Source: Methanomassiliicoccaceae archaeon UBA537
GTDB taxonomy: Archaea; Thermoplasmatota; Thermoplasmata; Methanomassiliicoccales; Methanomethylophilaceae
Direction: 5' to 3'
Length of the DNA stretch: 17,672 nucleotides
NCBI GenBank assembly: GCA_002504495.1
Contig: DATC01000045.1
Span: 1-17,672 of the forward strand
Made by a program: the position numbers and the translations under genes. Shown here in pieces: positions 7,272 through 13,009 of this stretch (within the stretch, counting starts at the first letter, position 1; each line of letters starts with the position of its first letter). Below the pieces are notes generated by a model. It was not told the DNA's origin and ran no database searches. It saw nothing but the letters and a program-made list of their open reading frames with translations.

Positions 7272-8525
7272 ATGAGATTATACCCGGATGTCGTTCGCCG
7301 CTCCATGGATTCCCCCGGATTGTACGAGGATTGGACCGGGAATGTGGTCAATGATGCCGATATCAGGTCCTTGGACATAGGGGCGCTTCGCGCCGCGAGG
7401 GCGATGTTCTGCGAGAGGTTCCCAGACAGGGCCGGGGAGAGCGCCTCTTGGGACGACCAGACCTTCCTATCCAGGACGGGCGTTCTGAAGAGGGGCAAGA
7501 TCACCGTAGCAGCCCTAATCCTCCTGGGCAAGAAGGGGGCCGGACTGCTGCCGGACTCCGTCTGCATCCGTTGGAGACTGCTCGGTGCGGACGGCACCGT
7601 CGAGGATTCCCGGACGTTCCAGGGACCTATGCTTCTCGCCGCGACCCAGGCCGTGTCCATGATCCGCAATTGGACGACGACCATCGGGACGCAGGATAGG
7701 AGGAGGCAGGTCAGCGCGTACCGTACGTCGGTTCTGCTGGAGGCTGTGAGGAACGCGATTCAGCACCAGGACTATGCTCTCGGCGGCGGCGTTGACGTGA
7801 TAGAGCGCGAGTCGGAGTCCGTCGAGATCACGAGCCGCGGGTCGTTCACGGGCCGTTCCCCGGAATCGCTGGTCGATGGAGCTTCCCAATCGCATCCGTC
7901 CCGCAATCCGTTCCTGATCTCGGCGATGGCCGGCATCGGTGTCGTCCCCGCGTCCTGCACCGGCATCAGATCCATGTATCTGGCTCAGGCGTCGAGACAT
8001 TTTCCGATGCCGGACTTCTCCGTTTCGGACGACCGCGTATCGGTGCTGTTCCATGGCACCCGCTCCGGTCCGTACCCCCGTGTGCTGGATCTCAGGGAGG
8101 ATCTCGATATCAGGACCATGATGGATCTTGACAGGCTGTCCAAGCTCCGTTCGGTTCCGGAGCGCAGGATGAGGTCGTTGACGAGAAGAGGGCTGGTCGA
8201 GATCCTCGACGGCGTTCCCTGCATATGCGTCGGAGAAGGGCAGACCGTCCTCTCGGCCTTCGTAACCGGAACCGATGAGGGGGCCGTTCTGGCTCTCATC
8301 GATCGCAACGGCGCGGTCACGAGATCGGACGTCGCGGACATCCTCGCGGCCAGGGATTCCAAGGAGCTGACCCCTGAGCAGATACGCGTCAAGGCGACCA
8401 ACCTCCTCCAGTCCATGCGTCGGCGCGGAATCGTGGAGAAGGCGGAAGGAAGCACTAGATCCGCGAGATATGTCCTTGCGAATAATGCCAGTGCAATGAA
8501 CGATGGTGGGCCCGGCCGGATTTGA
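7272..8525 (+). CDS. RecG-like/GHKL ATP-binding putative transcriptional regulator lacking the AlbA_2 domain
   Basis: A 417-residue protein resembling the COG2865 group (AlbA_2 + HATPase_c_4 + winged helix). Visible are the linker FLSRTGVLKRGKITVAALILLGK (65-87 region), the GHKL N-box LLEAVRNAIQHQDY (155-168, with E157 and N161) and an ITSRGSF strand (186-192) where relatives have an SPG-type motif. HPSRNP (208-213) and a C-terminal winged-helix segment (about 335-400) follow. The nucleotide-binding half is recognisable, but the N-terminal AlbA_2 DNA-binding domain of full-length relatives (about 500 residues) is missing. An in-frame TGA at 7263-7265 and the divergent hdrD gene leave no room for it. 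It may be a stable short form or a 5'-truncated remnant; the long intact frame favours a working gene. Ligand and target are unknown. The stop lies inside the tRNA-CAU gene, antisense, overlapping it by 22 bases. Confidence 0.75.
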   Translation: MRLYPDVVRRSMDSPGLYEDWTGNVVNDADIRSLDIGALRAARAMFCERFPDRAGESASWDDQTFLSRTGVLKRGKITVAALILLGKKGAGLLPDSVCIRWRLLGADGTVEDSRTFQGPMLLAATQAVSMIRNWTTTIGTQDRRRQVSAYRTSVLLEAVRNAIQHQDYALGGGVDVIERESESVEITSRGSFTGRSPESLVDGASQSHPSRNPFLISAMAGIGVVPASCTGIRSMYLAQASRHFPMPDFSVSDDRVSVLFHGTRSGPYPRVLDLREDLDIRTMMDLDRLSKLRSVPERRMRSLTRRGLVEILDGVPCICVGEGQTVLSAFVTGTDEGAVLALIDRNGAVTRSDVADILAARDSKELTPEQIRVKATNLLQSMRRRGIVEKAEGSTRSARYVLANNASAMNDGGPGRI

Positions 8526-8580
8526 ACCGACGGCCATCCGGTTATGAGCCGGACGCTCTACCTGCCTAAGCTACGAGCCC
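8504..8580 (-). tRNA. tRNA with CAU anticodon (elongator Met or Ile2)
   Basis: A full cloverleaf is read on the minus strand: acceptor GGGCUCG/CGGGCCC, D arm GCUU...GAGC, anticodon arm UCCGG-CUCAUAA-CCGGA, T arm GUCGG-UUCAAAU-CCGGC, discriminator A and an encoded CCA (8504-8506). The anticodon is CAU. The anticodon stem lacks the three G-C pairs of initiators, so this is elongator tRNA-Met or the agmatidine-modified tRNA-Ile2; sequence alone does not settle which. Its 3' end overlaps the antisense end of the GHKL-like gene. Confidence 0.93.
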
Positions 8581-8585
8581 GTCAA

Positions 8586-8603
8586 GGTCCCGATGTCGGG
8601 ACC
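8586..8603. promoter_or_regulatory. 18-bp near-perfect palindrome just upstream of tRNA-CAU
   Basis: GGTCCCGA, two bases, then TCGGGACC: an 8-bp perfect inverted repeat sitting between the tRNA TATA-like element (8604-8612) and the tRNA 5' end (8580). It lies where initiation occurs, so it could be an operator or a structure in the precursor. On the plus strand it could be a terminator for the gene ending at 8525, though no T-run follows. Confidence 0.4.
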
Positions 8604-8612
8604 CATTAAAAA
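8604..8612 (-). promoter_or_regulatory. TATA-like element for tRNA-CAU
   Basis: On the minus strand this reads TTTTTAATG. Its centre is about 28 bases before the tRNA 5' end, which fits an archaeal TATA box with a start a few bases before the mature tRNA. Confidence 0.45.
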
Positions 8613-8650
8613 CATATCGAACAGCGCATGCGCAATCGACCGGATGAAAC

Positions 8651-8664
8651 AGAAAAAAGAAGAA
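8651..8664 (-). terminator. T-rich terminator of tRNA-Asn
   Basis: Directly after the encoded CCA, the minus strand reads TTCTTCTTTTTTCT. Oligo-T tracts of this kind terminate archaeal RNA polymerase without needing a hairpin. Confidence 0.6.
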
Positions 8665-8740
8665 TGGCGCCGCCGCACGGATTTGAACCGAGGACCTTGT
8701 GATTAACAGTCACACGCTCTACCTGCTGAGCTACGGCGGC
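8665..8740 (-). tRNA. tRNA-Asn(GUU)
   Basis: Cloverleaf on the minus strand: acceptor GCCGCCG/CGGCGGC, D arm GCUC...GAGC, anticodon arm UGUGA-CUGUUAA-UCACA (anticodon GUU) and T arm CUCGG-UUCAAAU-CCGUG. The discriminator is G, as expected for Asn, and CCA is encoded (8665-8667). It lies upstream of tRNA-CAU on the same strand, but each has its own TATA-like element, and an oligo-T tract separates them. Confidence 0.95.
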
Positions 8741-8765
8741 TTACGAAATCGCTGTATGATAGTGT

Positions 8766-8776
8766 CATATAAAAAA
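8766..8776 (-). promoter_or_regulatory. TATA box for tRNA-Asn, overlapping the T-tract after the wHTH gene
   Basis: On the minus strand TTTTTTATATG is centred about 30 bases before the tRNA 5' end. The same T-run lies 33 bases past the wHTH stop codon, after a CCTGCGCAGG palindrome (8790-8799). It may therefore end that transcript while starting the tRNA transcript. Confidence 0.55.
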
Positions 8777-8808
8777 TTATTGATTGACCCCTGCGCAGGC
8801 GGACCCGT

Positions 8809-9159
8809 TCAGGACGATTTCTTCCCCTTTTTCTTGCTCTTCTTCTCTTTAACGGCAACAGGCGCCTGCTCCTTGAATGGCATGTTGTCGAGGACGATTT
8901 CTCTGGCCTCGTACATGCGCTTTCCGATGGCCTCTCCTTTGGGCGTGAGAGTGTAGATCTTCATCAGACGCTTCCCGGATTCGAGGTGGAACGACATGAG
9001 GCCCGCGTCGATCAGACAGTTGGCCGTCTTGGTCACAGTGGCGTAGTTCTTGGCTATGCGGAGGAGATCCGTGGCCATGATGCGCTCGTTCTCGTAGACC
9101 AAGGACAGGATGTCCGCCGCATACCTCATCGAAAGAAGTGTCTGATAGTCCGTCTTCAC
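8809..9159 (-). CDS. Small winged-helix DNA-binding regulator with basic tail
   Basis: A protein of 116 residues with a winged-helix pattern. The helix-turn-helix is about residues 27-54 (MATDLLRIAKNYATVTKTANCLIDAGLM) and the wing about 55-75 (FHLESGKRLMKIYTLTPKG). An amphipathic helix and a Lys-rich tail (105-116) follow, typical of archaeal MarR/ArsR-like regulators. Ligand unknown. An upstream in-frame GTG (9171) would give four more residues. I chose GTG 9159 because the strong TATA box at 9181-9187 lies 25 bases upstream, which puts the transcription start on this codon (leaderless) and leaves 9171 untranscribed. It is divergent from larA-hdrD-folP and is a candidate regulator of that operon and of itself. 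Confidence 0.8.
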   Translation of the reverse strand: MKTDYQTLLSMRYAADILSLVYENERIMATDLLRIAKNYATVTKTANCLIDAGLMSFHLESGKRLMKIYTLTPKGEAIGKRMYEAREIVLDNMPFKEQAPVAVKEKKSKKKGKKSS

Positions 9160-9177
9160 ACGGGCGCTCACGTGTTC

Positions 9178-9196
9178 GCGATATAAAGCGTATCGC
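9178..9196. promoter_or_regulatory. Inverted repeat over the wHTH promoter, candidate operator
   Basis: GCGATA (9178-9183), seven bases, TATCGC (9191-9196). The repeat covers the TATA box of the wHTH gene and is about 45 bases from the larA TATA box. A site here would suit autoregulation or control of both divergent promoters. The arms are short, so this is tentative. Confidence 0.35.
9181..9187 (-). promoter_or_regulatory. TATA box for the wHTH regulator
   Basis: On the minus strand the context is CTTTATATC, a good archaeal TATA match. The distance to GTG 9159 is about 25 bases, predicting a leaderless mRNA. Confidence 0.55.
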
Positions 9197-9238
9197 CAAG
9201 GCTGGCTATCGGGCCGTGCTTCCCCGTGCGCGCATACA

Positions 9239-9246
9239 ATTATAAA
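9239..9246 (+). promoter_or_regulatory. TATA box for the larA-hdrD-folP operon
   Basis: ATTATAAA stands out in GC-rich surroundings. Its centre is about 33 bases before ATG 9276, predicting a start near 9268 and a leader of under ten bases. This argues against the upstream in-frame GTG (9264) as start codon. Confidence 0.55.
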
Positions 9247-9275
9247 CGCCTGCGACGGATGGAGTGCCGATACAA

Positions 9276-10517
9276 ATGAAGGTTGATGTCAAGTACGGAA
9301 AGGACGGGGTCCAGCCCGTGGAGATCCCCGACCCGAACTTCATCGGCACATTCTACCCGAAGGATGTTCCCTGCGGCGATCCGGACGAGGTCATCGGCGC
9401 TTCCCTGGACGACCCCCTGGGATACAGCTCCCTGGAGGAGTTCCTCGACGGAGGCAAGGATGTCGTGTTCATCGTCAACGACGGCACCCGCCCTACACCG
9501 ACCGCGAAGGTCATAGACGCCCTCTCGAAGAGGATGGATCTCGGATCGGCCAGGTTCCTGGTGGCCACAGGGACCCATAGGGACATGACCGAGGAGGAGT
9601 ACCGCTTCGTGTTCGGCGATCACCTGGACGAGCTCAGGGACAGGATAATCGCCCATGACGCCAGGAAGTCGGAGTGCGTCAATCTCGGCACTTCGAAGAA
9701 CGGAACTCCGATGGAGGTCAACAGGATCGCGGTCGATGCCGACCGTCTCGTCATCATAACATCCGTGGAGCCGCACTATTTCGCGGGATACACCGGAGGC
9801 AGGAAGTCGTTCCTGCCCGGTGTCGCCTCCTATCGCACCATCGAGGCGAACCACAAGCTCGCCATGAGCGAGAAGGCGCAGTCCCTCGCACTGGAGGGCA
9901 ACCCCGTCCACGAGGACATGATGGATGCCCTGGAGGTCGTCAAGGACAAGAAGATATTCTCCATCCAGACCGTTCTGGACAGGCATCAGAACATCTACAA
10001 GGTCGCCTCCGGTGATCTCAACCAGGCGTTCCACAAGGCCATCGGATGGGCCAACGAGGTGTTCTCGGTCCCGATTCCGGAGAAGGCGGACGTGGTGATA
10101 TCCGTCGCCCCGTACCCGATGGATGTCGACCTCTATCAGTCTCAGAAGGCCTTGGACAACGGGAAATGGGCGCTGAAGGAGGGCGGAAAGATCGTGATGG
10201 TCTCCAAGTGCAGAGAGGGCATAGGCAGCGACACGTTCATCAAGCAGCTTTCGACGTCCAAGGACCCCAGGCAGATCCTGAAGAACTTGGCCGCCGAATA
10301 CAAGCTGGGCTACCACAAGGCGGCCAAGATGGCGGAGATAGCCACTTGGGCCCGTATATGGGCCGTCACGGATCTGGATCCGACCATCCTGGAAGGCGCT
10401 AATATCACGCCCTTCCCCTCGGTCCAGGCCGCCGTGGACGAGGCCCTGTCGGAGAATCCGTCCTCGAGGTTCATGGTCCTCATGGACGGCAGTGTGACCA
10501 TACCCAAACTGGAGTGA
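9276..10517 (+). CDS. larA: LarA-type nickel-pincer-dependent racemase/epimerase
   Basis: A 413-residue protein of the LarA (DUF2088) family, whose founding member racemises lactate with a covalently bound nickel pincer nucleotide. The DGTRPTP motif (69-75), GTHR with H101, and the PHYFAGYTGGRKSFLPGV block with H167 and K177 are all present. The pincer is attached to the Lys in this block. NHKL with H193 follows. All metal/cofactor ligands therefore appear intact. Many homologues act on other 2-hydroxyacids, so lactate is not assured. No larB, larC or larE lies in this window, so the cofactor must come from elsewhere. GTG 9264 is an alternative start, but it would lie before the predicted transcription start. 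It is six bases from the downstream HdrD-like gene, whose Shine-Dalgarno lies in this gene's last codons. Confidence 0.88.
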   Translation: MKVDVKYGKDGVQPVEIPDPNFIGTFYPKDVPCGDPDEVIGASLDDPLGYSSLEEFLDGGKDVVFIVNDGTRPTPTAKVIDALSKRMDLGSARFLVATGTHRDMTEEEYRFVFGDHLDELRDRIIAHDARKSECVNLGTSKNGTPMEVNRIAVDADRLVIITSVEPHYFAGYTGGRKSFLPGVASYRTIEANHKLAMSEKAQSLALEGNPVHEDMMDALEVVKDKKIFSIQTVLDRHQNIYKVASGDLNQAFHKAIGWANEVFSVPIPEKADVVISVAPYPMDVDLYQSQKALDNGKWALKEGGKIVMVSKCREGIGSDTFIKQLSTSKDPRQILKNLAAEYKLGYHKAAKMAEIATWARIWAVTDLDPTILEGANITPFPSVQAAVDEALSENPSSRFMVLMDGSVTIPKLE

Positions 10518-10523
10518 TCTCTC

Positions 10524-11630
10524 ATGTCGGAAAGCAAGGAGTTCGAGGCGACGAACCTCGACAAGGTCAAGAACGCGTTGAACATCTGCACGATGTGCGG
10601 CTTCTGCAAGAGCGTGTGCCCGTCCTTCAAGGCGATCGGCTGGGACACGGCGCTGTCCAGAGGACGCATCGCCGTTACGTACGGTCTTCTCACCGGCGAG
10701 CTCGAGCCGGACGATTCCGTCGTCAGGGCCATGTACACCTGCACCACCTGCGCGGACTGTGTCCGCAGATGCCCGTCGAAGGTCGAGATCGTGGACATCA
10801 TCGAGATGTGCCGCGCGGACCTGGTCAAGTCGGGCTGCATCCTCCCCAAGCACAAGGCGATGTGCGACAACATCCTGGAGACCGGCAACCCGTTCGGCGA
10901 GAAGTCCGGCAGGAGGGAGGCCCTGGGAAGGACGCCGCACAAGGCGAAGATCGGCTACTACGCCGGATGCACCGCCACGTTCCGTTCCAAGGAGACGTCC
11001 CGTGCCACCATGTCCATCATGGACAAGCTCGGAATCGATTTCACGACGATCGACGAGACCTGCTGCGGATCCGTCATGCAGAGGGTGGGATGGCCGCAGG
11101 AAGACGTCACGGAGCTCTTCCGCAAGAACGTCGAAGCGATAAAGGCTCTGGGGGTCGAGACCCTCGTCCTCTCCTGCGCCGGATGCTACAGGATGTTCAA
11201 GCACGAGTACCCGAAGTACGTCGACGTTCCTTTCGAGGTCCTTCACATCACGGAGTTCCTAGCCTCCAAGGATCTGAAGCTCAAGCCGATGGAGGGCGTC
11301 AAGGCGACGTACCACGACCCGTGCCATCTCGGCAGGCACTGCGGAGTGTACGACGCTCCCAGAGCGGTCATATCCAAGATTCCCGGACTCGATTTCGAGG
11401 AGATGCAGTATCACGGAAAGCTCAGCCACTGCTGCGGCGGAGGCGGAGGAGTCCGCGCCGCGTATCCGGAGGAATCCAAGGCCATAGCGGAGACAAGGCT
11501 CGACGAGGCGGGGGATGCCGATCTGATCATCACCTGCTGTCCGTTCTGCGTCACCAATCTCAGCGCCGCGATCGGCGACAGGCGCATCGAGGTCAGGGAC
11601 CTGGTGGAGATCGTCGACGAGCTCCTTTGA
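10524..11630 (+). CDS. HdrD/GlcF-like Fe-S and CCG-domain oxidoreductase (copy 2)
   Basis: A 368-residue paralogue of the protein at 5899-7146. It has two 4Fe-4S motifs (C22/25/28/32 and C73/76/79/83, each followed by Pro) and two CCG regions: C149...C180-C181-G...C218/C221 and C267...C303-C304-G...C339/C342. The HDPCHLGRH and CCPFC blocks are shared almost residue for residue with copy 1. It differs by canonical Cys-Cys-Gly in both CCG regions and by lacking the Ala/Pro tail. It starts six bases after larA, with GGAG (10511-10514) inside the larA end, so the two are likely translated together. Family members accept electrons from flavin-type dehydrogenases or reduce disulfides. With a LarA-like neighbour, a role in 2-hydroxyacid oxidation is an attractive inference. 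No FAD-linked GlcD-type partner is present here. Confidence 0.88.
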   Translation: MSESKEFEATNLDKVKNALNICTMCGFCKSVCPSFKAIGWDTALSRGRIAVTYGLLTGELEPDDSVVRAMYTCTTCADCVRRCPSKVEIVDIIEMCRADLVKSGCILPKHKAMCDNILETGNPFGEKSGRREALGRTPHKAKIGYYAGCTATFRSKETSRATMSIMDKLGIDFTTIDETCCGSVMQRVGWPQEDVTELFRKNVEAIKALGVETLVLSCAGCYRMFKHEYPKYVDVPFEVLHITEFLASKDLKLKPMEGVKATYHDPCHLGRHCGVYDAPRAVISKIPGLDFEEMQYHGKLSHCCGGGGGVRAAYPEESKAIAETRLDEAGDADLIITCCPFCVTNLSAAIGDRRIEVRDLVEIVDELL

Positions 11631-11634
11631 TGCC

Positions 11635-12438
11635 ATGGCAGGGTCGGAGAGGGGTTCGCTCCCCACGATAATGGGGATACTCAACGTCACGCCGGACTCC
11701 TTCTCCGACGGCGGCAGCTGGACGGATCCGGCCGCCGCCGTCCGTCACGCTCTGGAGATGGCGGATCAGGGCGCCGGCATCATAGATGTGGGCGCCGAGT
11801 CCACGAGACCGGGCGCGACTCCGGTGAGCGCCGAGGAGGAGGTCCGCAGGCTCGAGCCGGTCCTGAAGGATCTGGTCCCGTCGTTGGACGTTCCCGTGTC
11901 TGTCGACACCATGAAGACCGAGGTGGCCGCCAGGTGCATAGACCTGGGGGCGGAGATCGTCAACGACGTCCTCGGTCTGAGGGCAGAGGGCATGATCGAC
12001 CTGTGCGCCGAGACCGGTGTCACGGCGGTCATCATGCACATGAACGGCATGCCGGAGTCCATGCCCTCTTCCATGGGAGGGGATTTCATGAACGACATCC
12101 GTTCGTTCCTGAGGGAGCGCACGGCCGTTGCTCTCGATGCAGGAATCGATCGCAGGCGCATAATATTGGATCCGGGGATAGGCTTCGGCAAGAGTCCCTC
12201 GGAGAATATCGAGATCCTTCGCGACAGCTCGTTCTTCTCCGATGGTTTCCGGGTGCTTTCGGCATCCTCCCGTAAGAGGTTCCTCAAGGAGCTTCTCCCA
12301 GGGACGGATCGGGACGACGCATCCGCGGAGGCCGCCGCGATCGCCTGGCGCGGAGGAGCCGACATAGTCCGCGTTCACGATGTGGCCCGCACCCGCCTCG
12401 TCTTAGAAGGATGCCGGCTACGACGACCGCGGCCATGA
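11635..12438 (+). CDS. folP: Dihydropteroate synthase
   Basis: A 267-residue TIM-barrel enzyme joining the pterin pyrophosphate to an aminobenzoate-type acceptor (p-aminobenzoate for folate, or a related compound for methanopterin-like cofactors). Family motifs are complete: GILNVTPDSFSDGG (14-27), ESTRPG (55-60), SVDT (89-92), N110-D111, MHMNGMP (134-140), DPGIGFGK (179-186), SRKRF (212-216) and RVHDV (246-250). Small departures are Asn where MHMRG is usual, and Ser-Ala-Ser before SRKRF where Gly is usual. The ATG lies four bases after the hdrD-like stop without a clear Shine-Dalgarno, so coupling is likely. Its last 52 codons are antisense to the Zn-ribbon gene. Why folP sits with larA and hdrD is not clear; co-transcription may be incidental. 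Confidence 0.93.
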   Translation: MAGSERGSLPTIMGILNVTPDSFSDGGSWTDPAAAVRHALEMADQGAGIIDVGAESTRPGATPVSAEEEVRRLEPVLKDLVPSLDVPVSVDTMKTEVAARCIDLGAEIVNDVLGLRAEGMIDLCAETGVTAVIMHMNGMPESMPSSMGGDFMNDIRSFLRERTAVALDAGIDRRRIILDPGIGFGKSPSENIEILRDSSFFSDGFRVLSASSRKRFLKELLPGTDRDDASAEAAAIAWRGGADIVRVHDVARTRLVLEGCRLRRPRP

Positions 12439-12604
12439 CGGCTATCGCGGATCCCCAGAACAGCCTCTCCTTCCGTTTCTCCGCGGATTCGCGATCCATG
12501 AATCCCTTGCGGCACGTTTCGTCGCAGAATTCGTTTCCGAACGGTACGGGGTCTCCGCAGAACATGCAATGCGAATGATCCGGCAATCTGATTCCTGCGG
12601 CCAT
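12284..12604 (-). CDS. Zn-ribbon, single-TM membrane protein (DUF2116-like)
   Basis: A protein of 106 residues. A short Zn-ribbon C13-x2-C16...C27-x3-C31 (HCMFCGDPVPFGNEFCDETC) is followed by a charged helix (MDRESAEKRKER) and one membrane helix (about 50-67). This is the layout of the archaeal DUF2116/COG4068 family, of unknown function, with the zinc finger expected in the cytoplasm. Family members usually end just after the membrane helix. Here an Arg-rich tail of about 37 residues continues antisense to folP until TGA, so the tail may be accidental. Start: ATG 12604 has GGAG exactly eight bases upstream (12613-12616). The in-frame ATG at 12643 has none and would add 13 unconserved-looking residues. 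Confidence 0.75.
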   Translation of the reverse strand: MAAGIRLPDHSHCMFCGDPVPFGNEFCDETCRKGFMDRESAEKRKERLFWGSAIAVMAAVVVAGILLRRGGCGPHRERGLCRLLRARRSRRPPRMRRPDPSLGEAP

Positions 12605-12612
12605 GTTGGATT

Positions 12613-12616
12613 CTCC
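12613..12616 (-). promoter_or_regulatory. Shine-Dalgarno that decides the Zn-ribbon start
   Basis: GGAG on the minus strand, eight bases before ATG 12604, favours this start over the ATG at 12643. Confidence 0.6.
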
Positions 12617-12642
12617 ATGACCCCGAGGTTTCAACGGGTTCA

Positions 12643-12661
12643 TTAGACTGTCGAAGTCTAA
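12643..12661. promoter_or_regulatory. Perfect 7-bp inverted repeat between divergent genes
   Basis: TTAGACT, five bases (GTCGA), AGTCTAA. It lies 39-57 bases upstream of the Zn-ribbon start and 89 bases before the ubiquitin-fold start. The symmetry suggests a dimeric regulator's site, or a leader hairpin if the Zn-ribbon transcript begins upstream of it. Confidence 0.45.
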
Positions 12662-12738
12662 CGTCGCTAGTTGTTATTCCCTATCTGCTCTGTTCATATC
12701 CTGCCGGGTCGGTCCTGTATCAGTCGCCTCGAGGCGGC

Positions 12739-12743
12739 AGGAG
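12739..12743 (+). promoter_or_regulatory. Strong Shine-Dalgarno of the ubiquitin-fold gene
   Basis: AGGAG, six bases before ATG 12750. Its presence in a window where several genes look leaderless supports this very short frame as a real gene. Confidence 0.6.
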
Positions 12744-12749
12744 ATCAGG

Positions 12750-12974
12750 ATGAAGGTGACTCTGTTGAACAGGGGGATAAGATCCAGCATGAGGGTCGAT
12801 GTCGGCAGGGAGGATCTCATAGGGGATCTGGAGGCCGTGGCATCGGATGCTTGGGGGCAGAAGCTCGTTCTGCGCAACGGATACGAGCTGCTCGATCCGG
12901 AATCGTCTGCAGGATGCGTGGAGGAAGGGGCAATGCTGGAGGTGCTTCCGGATCCCTTCGGACCGATGGTGTGA
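12750..12974 (+). CDS. Ubiquitin-fold (beta-grasp) small protein
   Basis: A 74-residue protein with a beta-grasp/ubiquitin-like pattern. There is a strand MKVTLLN (1-7), a strand MRVDV (14-18), a helix from about 22-34 (EDLIGDLEAVASDAW), then KLVLRNGYELLDPES, which parallels RLIFAGKQLEDGRT of ubiquitin, and a last strand AMLEVLP (61-67). It ends in DPFGPMV rather than a Gly-Gly tail. Conjugation would therefore need processing or an unusual chemistry; a non-conjugated role like YukD/EsaB-type folds is equally possible. A strong AGGAG lies six bases upstream. The next gene starts 35 bases after its stop, with its own GGAG, on the same strand. Family assignment rests on a strand/helix pattern read by eye. 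Confidence 0.65.
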   Translation: MKVTLLNRGIRSSMRVDVGREDLIGDLEAVASDAWGQKLVLRNGYELLDPESSAGCVEEGAMLEVLPDPFGPMV

Positions 12975-13000
12975 AATAGGAACCCCGGGTGGAACCGGTC

Positions 13001-13004
13001 GGAG
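13001..13004 (+). promoter_or_regulatory. Shine-Dalgarno that decides the start of the gene at 13010
   Basis: GGAG, five bases before ATG 13010. It favours this start over the in-frame GTG at 12989, which has no such site. Confidence 0.55.
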
Positions 13005-13009
13005 TCTCT

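Noticed and set aside
4475..7275. Long plus-strand open frames across the helicase and hdrD-like genes
   Set aside because: Antisense shadows; the minus-strand frames carry all helicase and Cys motifs.
8624..8633. GCGCATGCGC palindrome between the tRNA genes
   Set aside because: A 10-bp palindrome in GC-rich DNA with no other support; not placed near a start site.
9264..9275. GTG 9264 as the larA start
   Set aside because: It lies only about 20 bases after the TATA centre and probably before the transcription start. ATG 9276 fits better, though the difference is four residues.
9240..11246. A 668-codon minus-strand open frame
   Set aside because: Exactly antisense to larA and the hdrD-like gene, with composition typical of a reversed GC3-rich gene and no recognisable domain.
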